Positions 36,768 to 45,809 of a stretch of 64,000 bases of DNA are shown here, piece after piece (position 1 is the stretch's first letter; each line of letters begins with the position of its first letter). The notes below the pieces were generated by a model, which ran no database searches, was not told where the DNA came from, and saw only the letters and a program-made list of their open reading frames with translations. This DNA comes from Cognaticolwellia beringensis (GTDB lineage: Bacteria > Pseudomonadota > Gammaproteobacteria > Enterobacterales > Alteromonadaceae), in NCBI RefSeq assembly GCF_002076895.1, contig NZ_CP020465.1:2976001-3040000 (forward strand). Direction: 5' to 3'. Position numbers and translations under genes: made by a program.

Positions 36768-37852
36768 TACTTTAACTTCCATTTTAAGTCTAGGGATTCA
36801 TCATCCATGTTGACATGTAAGACACCATCTCTAAACCAACGATCAGGTCTACGGTTATAGGTTTCGAATTCAGGGCTTTCAGACTCAAGAACGTCATCAT
36901 AAAAAATTTGAGAATCAACAATTACATCATCGACCTTTTTAGTTGTTTTTTTATGCTTCCTTTCAAAAGCTGAAATAACTTCACTTTGATAGTTATCAAA
37001 ATATTTTTGACGAGTACCTTGTTCAAATTCCTCTGATACAACCGTTAGCACCTCGCAATAAGAACTATGTGCAAGTTCTATTTCATCATAATATTCAATG
37101 TCTCGTATTTTTTGCAGATACAAGCTATCGGTTGCAGAAGTCACCGTAAAATCTTCAGGTAAGGGTTTAGGAGGAAATATTCTTGTATGTTGCTTAAACT
37201 GACTCTCAAGCAAATCAAATTCCGTTGCGAAGGCTTTTTCTGTAACTTCCCAGTTATCGCCAACAGCAACCTCTGGTGAAATTAGCCAGCCAACTAAGGC
37301 GTTCATTAACCTTGTTCGATTACTTTCTGGTACACCTTTACCTATTTGATGAATCAATGAGAAGTATTTATCTTCGATGACATCTGAGCAATCGTATATC
37401 TCAAATTTTTCAATAATATCAACTAGCTTTTGAGAGTTTAAAAATGGCTCTACTTTTTTTTGCTTCGCATTTAATGAATCTTTAGTAGTCAAAATATCAG
37501 TGATAATTTTTAACCTTTTCTCTAATGACTTACTTTGCCAGTCTGCTAATTTGCTATTAGAGCCTATTTTCTGAGTAGTGATTAAAATTAATTGTGAATA
37601 GTTTGAATGATCAAATGCTGGATCTAGCCAATTAGCTAGCGTGTTCCATAAATTTTTATGGGAATCTGTTAATGGGTCAATGAAATGTTTAACCTCAATG
37701 TTTGCTTCATCGGGTATAGCAATATCACCATCTTTTTCAAATAATAAAGACTGATTGGGTTTTAATTTAAAACACCACTCAATAGCCAAATAAAACTGGT
37801 AAATTATTCCTTTTATACTTGCCGATGCATCATGGGCTACTGTCTTTTTCAA
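36767..37852 (-). CDS. ABC-3C system effector, PD-(D/E)XK-like nuclease
   Basis: First gene of the operon, 361 aa. The N-terminal part, ASIKGIIYQFYLAIEW, then E39, D41/D43 and E53-V-K55, fits a PD-(D/E)XK nuclease core of the kind used to cut double-stranded DNA in defence systems such as Cap4-like nucleases. The last 200 residues are a domain I cannot name. Activation by the ATPase/middle-component pair would make this the toxic arm. The nuclease call rests on motif spacing only. Confidence 0.65.
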   Translation of the reverse strand: MKKTVAHDASASIKGIIYQFYLAIEWCFKLKPNQSLLFEKDGDIAIPDEANIEVKHFIDPLTDSHKNLWNTLANWLDPAFDHSNYSQLILITTQKIGSNSKLADWQSKSLEKRLKIITDILTTKDSLNAKQKKVEPFLNSQKLVDIIEKFEIYDCSDVIEDKYFSLIHQIGKGVPESNRTRLMNALVGWLISPEVAVGDNWEVTEKAFATEFDLLESQFKQHTRIFPPKPLPEDFTVTSATDSLYLQKIRDIEYYDEIELAHSSYCEVLTVVSEEFEQGTRQKYFDNYQSEVISAFERKHKKTTKKVDDVIVDSQIFYDDVLESESPEFETYNRRPDRWFRDGVLHVNMDDESLDLKWKLK

Positions 37853-37898
37853 AAAAAATCCTTTTTGAATTATTATTTTTCTATTTGTAGTTTAAATT

Positions 37899-38195
37899 TC
37901 AACTAACTACTTTCAAATATTTCCATGTACCAACGGGTAGTTGCTTAGCCCAGGTTTTAGCGTTATCTCTAGTATCAAAGCCAGTAATACCATATGCAGC
38001 TAATGCCTCTATTGCTTGAGTCTCATCAGTTATTTCAGGTAAGCCTTGAACCATACCTTTGTAATGAGTAAAGCTGTGCTCTGACTCTTTCCAGTCTACC
38101 GTGCTTACATCATGCAACTCTAAATCATTGCCATAAAAACATGGAGTAGGAAATTCCTTTTTACCTATGACGTACCACTTTTTAAGCTTTAACAT
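37899..38195 (-). CDS. Hypothetical protein (98 aa)
   Basis: Starts at ATG 38195 (MLKLKKWYVIGKKEFPTPCFYG). The longer frame to 38246 has no ribosome site and an odd Cys/Tyr-rich leader. The end reads GFDTRDNAKTWAKQLPVGTWKYLKVVS. No family recognised. It sits 46 bp upstream of the ABC-3C effector on the same strand, so it may be read into that operon or be unrelated cargo. Confidence 0.5.
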   Translation of the reverse strand: MLKLKKWYVIGKKEFPTPCFYGNDLELHDVSTVDWKESEHSFTHYKGMVQGLPEITDETQAIEALAAYGITGFDTRDNAKTWAKQLPVGTWKYLKVVS

Positions 38196-38306
38196 CGCCA
38201 CTATTAAAATCCTTGTACTAACAATTGAATAATGACAGTAACACATTAATAAATCTAGCTAAAACATATCAAGAATAGACAATCTAGATATTGATATCAC
38301 GCAATA

Positions 38307-38340
38307 AAAAGCCCTATAGTTTATATAGGGCTATTTTCTT
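38307..38340 (-). terminator. Terminator after the Rhs tip/lipoprotein pair
   Basis: Minus strand: GCCCTATA, short loop, TATAGGGC, TTTTTATT, about 60 bp past the lipoprotein stop. Confidence 0.75.
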
Positions 38341-38394
38341 TGCTCCCAAAGAAGCCAAACCTTCGGGCAGCTAGCCATGTGGGGTGGTTTGAAA

Positions 38395-38697
38395 TCAATA
38401 GCAGTCTTTATCACCCTCGGTTGTTATATCAACAATGATACCCTTACTATCGACTTCAAAAAATACTGGGCATTTCGGATATGGAAACTCATAAACTTTA
38501 TTTCCATTATCTAGTTTAGATATTCTTCTTGCTCCAACATACTGTGATTCATCTGCGTGCGGTGATTGGCTAACTTTTATATATTCACTTATCTCCTTGC
38601 CTTTCCAAAAACTCATGCTGTCTTTAAATGGCGCTATTTGAGATACACAGCCAATTAAAATTATACAAAATAAACTTATATTAATTAGTCTAATCAT
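38395..38697 (-). CDS. Small lipoprotein, candidate immunity protein of the Rhs tip
   Basis: A 100-aa protein with a lipoprotein signal (LFCIILIGC) and a soluble body of about 80 residues that would sit in the periplasm. It begins eight bases inside the end of the Rhs tip gene, exactly where an immunity gene is expected. A lipidated immunity partner would imply a toxin acting in the periplasm or inner membrane. No family recognised; the immunity role is inference from position. Confidence 0.55.
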   Translation of the reverse strand: MIRLINISLFCIILIGCVSQIAPFKDSMSFWKGKEISEYIKVSQSPHADESQYVGARRISKLDNGNKVYEFPYPKCPVFFEVDSKGIIVDITTEGDKDCY

Positions 38698-39676
38698 TAC
38701 GCTTATCCCATGCAGAAGTATTAATAGTTGCGGCTAATTGTAAGTCAGTCATTAAAGCACCATATGCCATAACGGTAGCGGGAACCATACCTGGTACATT
38801 AAATATATTTCTCGCCCAACCTCCAACATTTCCCAAACCAACTTGAAATACATCATGCACACCCGCTACAGCATTCACACCTGGAACATAATTTAGCCCT
38901 CTAGAAGCAATGCCTCCTTCATTAAACCAGCCATCAGGATTAACCCCCATATTGCTTGCTTGAGTACCAATATTATTTACTCCTTCGTATGGCATTGTAT
39001 TAAACTGTTTAATTCTTGCATCAGAACCCGATTTCCAAGTTACATCGTAGTCAACTAATTTATTATATCCATAACGCATCATGGCAGCCGCAAATGCATA
39101 TTTAGCACCATCTGCAAAATTACCCCCAGCCGCTTTTGATGATACTCCTCCTGCTAAGGATGTCGTACCCACTCGTTCCATATTCCAAGTATTGCCGTAA
39201 TGTGTATTTACAGCCCCAAACATTGCACCTGTAAAAGCACCTACAACTGCACCACGTAATGAACCCGTCATTATCGCACCACTAAGTCCGCCTGAAATAG
39301 CACCCGCACCTATGTATGCTCCAGTCGTAGCATAAGTAAATGTAGATGTTACCGTAGATGTCGTTGCAACAGTTCCAAAGGCAGTTGTTGTTGTAGCTGT
39401 TGTTGCAGTGCTAACTGTTGCTGTGCTACTTAGCCATTCAAGTCCTTGAGTATACCCATAATATGCAGCAACAACGGCAACTATAGGTATCACAACTTTT
39501 TTGATTTTCTTCCAAGTATCACTTAACCACCCGTAACCACTAGGATCAGTTCCACTTAATGGATTGTTAAATCCGTATGCATAGCGGTTGTAACTCTGTG
39601 AATCAGTTGGTGCCTGAATAAACGGATCAGCCTGTAGGAATCTCCCCAAAGTTGGATCGTAGATCCGACCGTTCAT
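38690..39676 (-). pseudogene. Orphan Rhs C-terminal tip with toxin-like domain
   Basis: The 328-aa frame begins in the last part of an Rhs core ([20 protein letters not shown], then [11 protein letters not shown]) and continues into a variable tip: an Ala/Gly/Thr-rich hydrophobic stretch (about residues 60-170) and a C-terminal domain ([20 protein letters not shown]) that I do not recognise. Rhs homology extends two codons upstream of the ATG (I-H-M) and then meets a stop, so the frame is a detached 3' end of a large rhs gene. Such tips are exchanged by recombination and may still be used. No ribosome site is seen. Confidence 0.65.
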
Positions 39677-39722
39677 ATGGATACAACAGACTTACGATCC
39701 AATAAAGCTTAGAGTCCTACAA

Positions 39723-40391
39723 TTAAGGTGAGAGAATCTTTTCGGATAGCTCTCTAACTTTGCCTACCGATATACCAAATGCCATACCAGTATCTTCCAT
39801 ATATTGTATGACGGACTTAGATATCTCCCCTTCATGCCTAGCGTATGGGTCAATAAACTGGTTTAGATTAAACATTTGTATTTTAAGAGTTTTGGTTGAC
39901 CATGATACAGCTTCTTGGGGAACAATTTTAGGATATTGGATAGCTAACGATTGAACATGAGCTGCAATTTCTTTTAACTCATCAAGTGCATGCTCAGCCT
40001 TCTTGAAAGACGGCTTTATTACTATTAATTTTTGTTGTTCACTAAGGAGTTTAGAAGCATCTGGGTTAGCCTCTATAGCTTTTTCAACATATATGAATTC
40101 CTGAACAACTTCGTAATTATTGATAATTCTGACAACCTGTTCTGATGCGGGAATCATATATTGATTGATTTTTGCTAGCACATCTAGCTCAAGAACCGCA
40201 CGCTTGTATTTATCACTATCATTTGATGATTTTATTTGACTGAAAGCATTAAGAGCGATAATCCCAATCAAACACGTAGCGTTAATTCCGATAAGTAGTG
40301 TTGGCTTTTTCCCTTCTTCCATATTTCTCATATACATTATTAAAAATAGTGAAATAAATGCAAAAGCAGCAGACAAGATTGTAGTTAGCAA
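39723..40391 (-). CDS. Membrane protein of unknown function
   Basis: A 222-aa protein with two N-terminal membrane helices (about residues 3-20 and 30-50, joined by a short charged loop) and a helical soluble domain of 160 residues. No recognised motif. The topology suggests an inner-membrane anchor with a cytoplasmic or periplasmic helical domain. The start is taken at 40391; no strong ribosome site. It lies between an Rhs tip and an integrase stub, in accessory DNA. Confidence 0.5.
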   Translation of the reverse strand: MLTTILSAAFAFISLFLIMYMRNMEEGKKPTLLIGINATCLIGIIALNAFSQIKSSNDSDKYKRAVLELDVLAKINQYMIPASEQVVRIINNYEVVQEFIYVEKAIEANPDASKLLSEQQKLIVIKPSFKKAEHALDELKEIAAHVQSLAIQYPKIVPQEAVSWSTKTLKIQMFNLNQFIDPYARHEGEISKSVIQYMEDTGMAFGISVGKVRELSEKILSP

Positions 40392-40495
40392 GTTTTTTAT
40401 CCTTCGAGTAAGTAAAATTGAAAACCAATACTATTAGATATTTTTGATTTTCAAAAAACATTATTATGCTAGAAGTGGTATAAAATTGTTTGGAC

Positions 40496-40640
40496 TCATC
40501 TAGCCGCTGGATGAGACTTTTCGTAAGCACGGTCTAATTCAGGATTGGTTACGTGGGTATAAACCATTGTTGTCGAGATATCGGCATGGCCTAGGTAAAC
40601 TTGGATTTGCCGAATATCTGCTCCACCCTTTGTTTGCTTT
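40496..40640 (-). pseudogene. Tyrosine recombinase C-terminal fragment
   Basis: Minus-strand translation gives [26 protein letters not shown], then [16 protein letters not shown] and a stop (40496-40498). This is the XerC/integron-integrase type ending with LGH and the catalytic Tyr. Upstream homology is lost near 40630. It marks an old recombination endpoint. Confidence 0.65.
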
Positions 40641-40754
40641 GCTCACCAGGGCATTATTAGTGGGGTACATTTATAGCGATAGCCATATCCAGAAAAAACA
40701 TTGTGGTAACTTAAATTGTTCAACTAATCCAGATAACCATTTTACAGCTAAATG

Positions 40755-40824
40755 ACCTAGGTGGCACAGATGACAGTGCTGAATATCAACAGCACAAAGT
40801 TGTCTAGGTCACCTAGGTCGTTAT
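40755..40824. repeat. Inverted repeat GACCTAGGTG/CACCTAGGTC
   Basis: GACCTAGGTG at about 40757 and CACCTAGGTC at about 40815, 48 bases apart, each containing the palindrome ACCTAGGT. They lie just past the DUF3987 stop. They could be recombination or replication sites of the island. Confidence 0.5.
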
Positions 40825-40860
40825 TCACTACCCTTAGTGATAGCTTAGATAATAGAACAC

Positions 40861-42336
40861 CTACTTATTTTTACACTTGTTTTTTATTAACAAATCAGGA
40901 TGCCTGTAAAACCAATGCAAGGGTTTATTGTTGGTTCCCTTAGTTGTAAATGACCTTAAATAGCCTTTTTCAATAAGTTCATCAGCGCCTTTTTTAGCCT
41001 CTGCAGCAGTTTTTAAGCCATTCATGGCACCTCTATAAATATTTCTCAGTGTAAATGGCTCATTTTCAACCAATGCAAGGCGCTTCAAAAATAATTCAGC
41101 TTTATCAGAGTGTGAGTAATAGTTACCAAAGTGTTGAATTCTCCGGTTATGTGAAAGTAGTAGCTTTGACCAACTGATAGCTGTTAGTAAAGCATTTGGT
41201 GTTATTTTTAGGCTAGGTGCAAATACGCTGGCGTTGTCATGTAACTCAGCTTCGTTTACTAGATGAAAAATCAGAGCTAATTTTCCACAAAGAGCTGGGT
41301 ACTTACCCATGACGGTTTGGTCTTCAGCACTTGAGTTCTTCTCTTGGTACTTAAACTCAACAGCCCATTTATTCCAAATGAGTTGTGCTTCCTCATTAAA
41401 GGATAAAATTAAAGGCTCTTCCGGATCACCGATATTTGCAAGTAAAGAAAAAATATCATTAACAGCGCTTTCAGTTTTTTCATCTGGTGCAACGTCAGTG
41501 TAAATGGCAGTTCCTGAGTCAGGAAATACCATTAACTGAAACCGCTCAAACAAGCCATCATCATTTGTGCCATTTTTTCGTGCTCGAAGCATGTTTAGAA
41601 GCTTAGTCGGTTGTATGCCACCTAATACAGACACGGTAAGGTTTTTAATTTTCAGTGAATCTCTTGAAATTCTGATCTGCTCATAAGAACCTACTGAAAA
41701 TCCTTCTAGGTAAAACGCACGTTCCTGAACTCGGTCAGGTTTATCCAAATTGTTTAACCACCCTGATAATTCATCTCTAAACATCAAAATGCCTTTAGGG
41801 TTTTCCTGAGCTTTGATGCATGCAGCTTCATAAGTAGCATCGTTGACAATAAAACTAAATAAATCATCATCCGCACAATTTTGTAAACTCTTAATAGGTG
41901 ACATTCCAGCCTTAAGTGATGGAGTCTTCATCATAGATGGTTTGCCAACAACTAATCCCCAGGTATTACTTGGTTCTAGCCAACCCGTATCGTTTCTTTT
42001 TGGCTTAATTCGCACACCACACCCAAGCAATGAAGAGAGGCTTACTATTAAAGCGACAGCAATATACTCGATAGGAGCATTGTCTAGTCTGTAAGCATTG
42101 CTCTTTGCAAAATTGTATAAAGATGCGGGTAAGTGCGAAGAATTAAACACCTCCACTGGTAGTAAATCAAAGCCAATTGGTTTTAATGGTGTCCACTTTA
42201 ACTCATTCTGATTGAGCTGCTTATCAGTATCCTTAACACTGCTGGGTTTTGTGACCTTTACATTATCATTACCATTACTCACTTGTTTTTTTCTTCTTTT
42301 TGGTAATAAAAACGACAAAAATTTAAAAACTAACAT
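40861..42336 (-). CDS. DUF3987 (YfjI-like) primase/helicase-type protein
   Basis: A 491-aa DUF3987 protein, common in satellites, plasmids and integrative islands, where it is thought to serve replication. A P-loop-like VVGKPSMMKTPSL lies near residue 130 and an acidic Walker-B-like ILMFRDELSGWL near 180. ERFQLMVFPD and the C-terminal winged-helix-like region (TLRNIYRGAMNGLKTAAEAKKGADELIEKGYL) are typical. It faces away from the tandem repeats and the AlpA gene, which together look like the replication/regulation module of an island. Confidence 0.78.
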   Translation of the reverse strand: MLVFKFLSFLLPKRRKKQVSNGNDNVKVTKPSSVKDTDKQLNQNELKWTPLKPIGFDLLPVEVFNSSHLPASLYNFAKSNAYRLDNAPIEYIAVALIVSLSSLLGCGVRIKPKRNDTGWLEPSNTWGLVVGKPSMMKTPSLKAGMSPIKSLQNCADDDLFSFIVNDATYEAACIKAQENPKGILMFRDELSGWLNNLDKPDRVQERAFYLEGFSVGSYEQIRISRDSLKIKNLTVSVLGGIQPTKLLNMLRARKNGTNDDGLFERFQLMVFPDSGTAIYTDVAPDEKTESAVNDIFSLLANIGDPEEPLILSFNEEAQLIWNKWAVEFKYQEKNSSAEDQTVMGKYPALCGKLALIFHLVNEAELHDNASVFAPSLKITPNALLTAISWSKLLLSHNRRIQHFGNYYSHSDKAELFLKRLALVENEPFTLRNIYRGAMNGLKTAAEAKKGADELIEKGYLRSFTTKGTNNKPLHWFYRHPDLLIKNKCKNK

Positions 42337-42604
42337 TTGAAATTTCCTTTTTCATTTATTTGCCATTATGGCGTTGTAGTGCTGACTTAATGCCAGAGTG
42401 ACTAATAATTGACGAAAAGTTGAAAAAGGTAACAACACTTTGTGATAACTCTGAGAATGGGGATCAGTTATTTTCTATATCCTATATATACATTGACTTA
42501 GATTGATGTTAGAAATTGATTAAAATTATTGTCGTGCATTATCAGACTTCATCGTTTTAGATGATTTCCCTGGGGTGTATGGAAAATATTCTGTTCATTA
42601 TGTC
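42337..42604. other. Upstream region of DUF3987 gene
   Basis: About 270 bases with no gene. They should contain the DUF3987 promoter and lead into the tandem repeat. Confidence 0.4.
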
Positions 42605-42605
42605 T

Positions 42606-43466
42606 TAAAATAAAAAATTTAAAATGATAACTGTTGTGTGTTTGCTAGAGTAATTATATAAAGAAGAAAACTTAAATCGCTGTCTATATATGGGCTATAG
42701 TGACTTTTAAGGTGGATTGCCGTTTTGAAAATAGCTCAATGTCAGGTAGGCTGTCTCCCTTAGTTAGATGGGAAATTTGCTAGGCTAATCAAAATTATCA
42801 TTTTGATTAGTATCAGTATGATTATCATTTTGATTTGTATGATAATCATTTGAAGAATCAAGTCATAATTACCTTGTATATATGAGCTGAGGGTAACTTT
42901 CAAGGGAACTTCAGCATGGTGAGCTGCAAAGAATGGACGAACAAGATAATAACTTAATCTCAGGTCGGTAGTCACTCCTTCATCAGATGGCTCAAGCTAT
43001 GTCCTTATTGCTTTTCCTCATTACCTTTTTGCTTTAAAATAAAAAAATTTTAAAATGATAACTGTTGTGTGTTTGCTAGAGTAATTATATAAAGAAGAAA
43101 ACTTAAATCGCTGTCTATATATGGGCTATAGTGACTTTTAAGGTGAATTACCGTTTTGAAAATAGCTCAATGTCAGGTAGGCTGTCTCCCTTAGTTAGAT
43201 GGGAAATTTGCTAGGCTTATCAAAATTATCATTTTGATTAGTATCAGTATGATTATCATTTTGATTTGTATGATAATCATTTGAAAAATCAAGTCATAAT
43301 TGCCTTGTATATATGAGCTGAGGGTAACTTTCAAGGGAACTTCAGCATGGTGAGCTGCAAAGAATGGACGAACAAAATAATAACTTAATCTCAGGCCGGT
43401 AGTCACCCCTTCATCAGATGGCTCAAGCTATGTCCTTATTGCTTTTCCTCATTACCTTTTTGCTTT
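42606..43466. repeat. 430-bp tandem direct duplication with iteron-like sites
   Basis: Two head-to-tail copies (about 42606-43036 and 43036-43466) differ at only about ten positions. Each copy is built of two diverged half-units sharing TATATATG(G/A)GCT, AACTTTCAAGG-like and AGATGG blocks. No credible protein is encoded; the short minus-strand frames run through simple ATT/ATC repeats. It lies between a DUF3987 gene and an AlpA gene, where an island replication origin or a regulatory array is expected. Confidence 0.75.
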
Positions 43467-43671
43467 ATATGAGCAAACACTTAAAATGAATGTGTACTTG
43501 AACCCCTTTTAAAATAGGAGCTTTAGCGGTTTTATTATGATAAATATAAGTTTGTGACCTGGCTGTGACCATTATTTTTAAAACTCAAAATATTATTTGT
43601 CAGTTTGAATTCATTTAAAACTTGGTCCATCAATTTTGTTGGAAATAGTTTATCGATATCAAAATGATAAT
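42785..43671. repeat. Iteron/palindrome sites ATTATCATTTTGAT
   Basis: The 14-mer occurs at 42794-42807, 42821-42834, 43225-43238 and 43252-43265, and inverted at 43658-43671. The first of each pair sits in a long palindrome, CTAATCAAAA-TTATCA-TTTTGATTAG (42785-42810, perfect; 43217-43241, one mismatch). The arrangement is like Rep-binding iterons or a multi-site operator. Confidence 0.6.
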
Positions 43672-43869
43672 AGTTTATCAATATCAAGTTGTTTAGATTG
43701 AAAAACCATACAGTTTTATCCCGTAATTTTCTATGCATACAATAAAAATAGAACTATTCTATTGATTTTACTAAGTAAAATTATTTATTTTTAGTTTGTG
43801 TTGTAAAGTTAAACAAATCGTCAACCATCTCTATCGACTAAATGATTTAACAAGGATGGAAATACAACA

Positions 43870-44070
43870 ATGGAATGCAGACGTAATAAATTGATAAGGC
43901 AAAAAGAAGTATGTGAGTTAATTGGTAGAGACAGAACAACACTTTACCGGTGGCGCAAGGATGGGAAATTCCCTAAACCAATTGAAGATCCCGGTGGGGA
44001 GTTGATGTGGAGAATATCCGCGATAGAAGATTGGCTTGTTGAATTAGAGTCTAATTCAACTCGCTATTAA
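43870..44070 (+). CDS. AlpA family regulator/excisionase
   Basis: A 66-aa winged-helix protein of the AlpA (phage_AlpA, HTH_17) type: LIRQKEVCELIGRDRTTLYRWRKDGKFPKPIEDPGGELMWRISAIEDWL. In P4-like satellites and islands such proteins activate integrase or act as excisionase. It sits 200 bp from the nearest iteron-like site and opposite the DUF3987 gene, so these sites may be its targets. Confidence 0.82.
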   Translation: MECRRNKLIRQKEVCELIGRDRTTLYRWRKDGKFPKPIEDPGGELMWRISAIEDWLVELESNSTRY

Positions 44071-44475
44071 TAGATTTTGACACAATGATATAAATCTAAG
44101 TCGTAGGTCATATTAGTATCGTGAACCTTAGTACTTCACTATGTAGATATGGTGAATTCAAATTGTGTGTTTTTATTGGTTTGAAGATATTATAGTATAT
44201 ATTTTACGATATTAAATTAGATTATATGAACTATAAAACACAGTGTAGTCATTTCTAAGTACTAGCTTGTGACGTACCTCAGGTGGTCTAGGAGAGAGCA
44301 CATCTAGTGAATGAGAGTTTATTAGAAGTGTTAGAATTAAGGAACTCCAGGGTAACTCAAACGTTTTGTATATATGCTCGTGTTTTTTCCTTGAACTAAA
44401 ATCAAAGGAAGTAGGGGATACTTAGAAAGTGTTCAACATTTCAGCCACCCAGTATTATTCCAATCACAACAAGAG
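44071..44475. other. Gene-free region
   Basis: About 400 AT-rich bases after the AlpA gene. No frame, RNA or repeat was recognised. Confidence 0.4.
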
Positions 44476-44883
44476 TTAAACTGTTGATAAAATAATGCTG
44501 GGGTTATAAAAGTTAATTTCACCATCTAGCACGTTATAAACGTCGGAACTCACGAAGATAGCGCTTTGCGAATTTATTACATCTTGTATAGTGCTACTGT
44601 ATTTCTTCCAAGCTTGCCAGTCTTGTTTGAAAGATACGTAAATACTGATAGGGTGACTCTCAAAGCAATTCAATGCTTCTCCTGAAACATGAATTTCATA
44701 CTCATGGTAACTTTGCGGAAAAGTACTCACATTTCCTTCACGTACACTGTTGGTTTTTCTTAGATATTGATAACAATTTAATGCTGTGAGGCAGCATACT
44801 AATTTCATCCGATGATATGCTTGATGCTCAATAAAAACATCATTTAGCGATTTAATATTAATTTCTTTATCATTTATTAACAT
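44476..44883 (-). CDS. Hypothetical protein (135 aa)
   Basis: Start taken at ATG 44883 (MLINDKEINIKSLNDVFIEHQAYHRMKLV), which overlaps the end of the preceding gene by 14 bases; the longer frame to 44928 has no ribosome site. Mixed alpha/beta look with no known motif. It is the second gene of a two-gene operon divergent from the WYL cluster, and both may share its operators. Confidence 0.5.
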   Translation of the reverse strand: MLINDKEINIKSLNDVFIEHQAYHRMKLVCCLTALNCYQYLRKTNSVREGNVSTFPQSYHEYEIHVSGEALNCFESHPISIYVSFKQDWQAWKKYSSTIQDVINSQSAIFVSSDVYNVLDGEINFYNPSIILSTV

Positions 44884-45238
44884 TATTTTTCTCAGTCTCA
44901 TGGATTGAAGTAATAGCTTTCTCGGCAATTTTTTTACTCACCCATTCAATAGCAATATCATGTTGTGTTATTTGAATGATGGCGTGGCAGTGTTTAAGTA
45001 ATATGTGCTGGCTTTTATATTCAACAAAAATACTTAATAAATGCTGCATAAGTTCGAAAAAACCAGACTCTTTGTACTTTTTAAAATCATCATCAGGCGT
45101 TGACCATGTAGAGTACTCAGCGTCTTTCGTTATAGTGCCAAAGACAATAGTAAACTCTGCGCATCCATAAAGGCTAAATTGCTCCAATAATTGCAATACT
45201 CTGCTGTATTCAAAACTCACATCACTTTTGTTAGTCAT
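44870..45238 (-). CDS. Hypothetical protein (122 aa)
   Basis: Start taken at ATG 45238 (MTNKSDVSFEYSRVLQLLEQFSLYG). The C-terminus is helical and charged (DIAIEWVSKKIAEKAITSIHETEKNN). No family recognised. It is first in the minus-strand pair. The two palindromic GCGACA operators lie 45-100 bp upstream, between it and the divergent 117-aa gene. Confidence 0.5.
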   Translation of the reverse strand: MTNKSDVSFEYSRVLQLLEQFSLYGCAEFTIVFGTITKDAEYSTWSTPDDDFKKYKESGFFELMQHLLSIFVEYKSQHILLKHCHAIIQITQHDIAIEWVSKKIAEKAITSIHETEKNNVNK

Positions 45239-45283
45239 AATTTTTAGCTGATTTTTTATCATGAAAGCAGCTTAACTATCTAC

Positions 45284-45335
45284 GCGACAAGTAGTGTCGT
45301 AATAAATTATTTTCTTTAGCGACACTGGTTGTCGC
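45284..45335. promoter_or_regulatory. Paired palindromic operators GCGACA-N5-TGTCGC
   Basis: CGACA-AGTAG-TGTCG at 45285-45299 and GCGACA-CTGGT-TGTCGC at 45319-45335, with centres about 35 bp apart, in the divergent promoter region. They are strong candidates for the binding sites of the WYL regulator encoded at 45810. Confidence 0.65.
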
Positions 45336-45427
45336 GACTGCCATTATTATGTGTTACGGTAAAAATTATTATTATCTAAGATATTAAATTTAAATTGATT
45401 TCACTTAAATTTTAAAAGGAAGTAACT

Positions 45428-45781
45428 ATTAACGTTGGTATATTTTGGTTTTATAAAAGTAACTTAATCGCTAAAAAAATAGCGATAGAAAAACTGACGC
45501 CTGATGAAATAGGTATGGTTGATAGTCCTTTTCAGCATATTACGGAGTGGGAAGATAGGCAGATATATTCACCAAACTTTAAAGAACTGATTGGTAGTGA
45601 GTATCAAGAACTTCCAAGAGGAAGGGTAGTTTATTCACCACTTATCAACCGAATGACCATTTATATGGATAGTTCATTATTTGATAACGCATATAAAGCA
45701 CAATTAAAAAGTTATTTTAATCTGGTAAATTGCAAAATCACTTGGAAAAAAGACAGTCACTACAAAGTGTATAGTCACTAA
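45428..45781 (+). CDS. Hypothetical protein with probable ATT start
   Basis: The coding look (INVGIFWFYKSNLIAKKIAIEKLTPDEIG) extends 29 codons upstream of the first ATG (45515) and matches the usual N-terminus of a small family beginning near IGIFWFY. An in-frame TAA at 45413 leaves no ATG, GTG or TTG, but ATT 45428 has AAGGAAG five bases before it. With that start the protein has 117 residues. The C-terminal part has RMTIYMDSSLFDNAYKAQLKSYF. Function unknown. It heads the plus-strand cluster with the WYL regulator. Confidence 0.55.
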   Translation: MNVGIFWFYKSNLIAKKIAIEKLTPDEIGMVDSPFQHITEWEDRQIYSPNFKELIGSEYQELPRGRVVYSPLINRMTIYMDSSLFDNAYKAQLKSYFNLVNCKITWKKDSHYKVYSH

Positions 45782-45809
45782 AAAATAAATATTCTAGGTC
45801 ATCGCTGTT

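Noticed and set aside
42760..43406. Two 71-codon minus-strand frames inside the tandem repeat
   Set aside because: Nearly identical because of the duplication; half of each is translated simple repeats (Ile/Lys/Met), and no ribosome site is convincing.
42606..43466. CRISPR-like array
   Set aside because: Only two long copies with no short repeats separated by unique spacers, and no cas genes nearby.
42606..43466. Known riboswitch (c-di-GMP or glycine) in the repeat half-units
   Set aside because: Some words look similar, but the conserved core of neither class is present.
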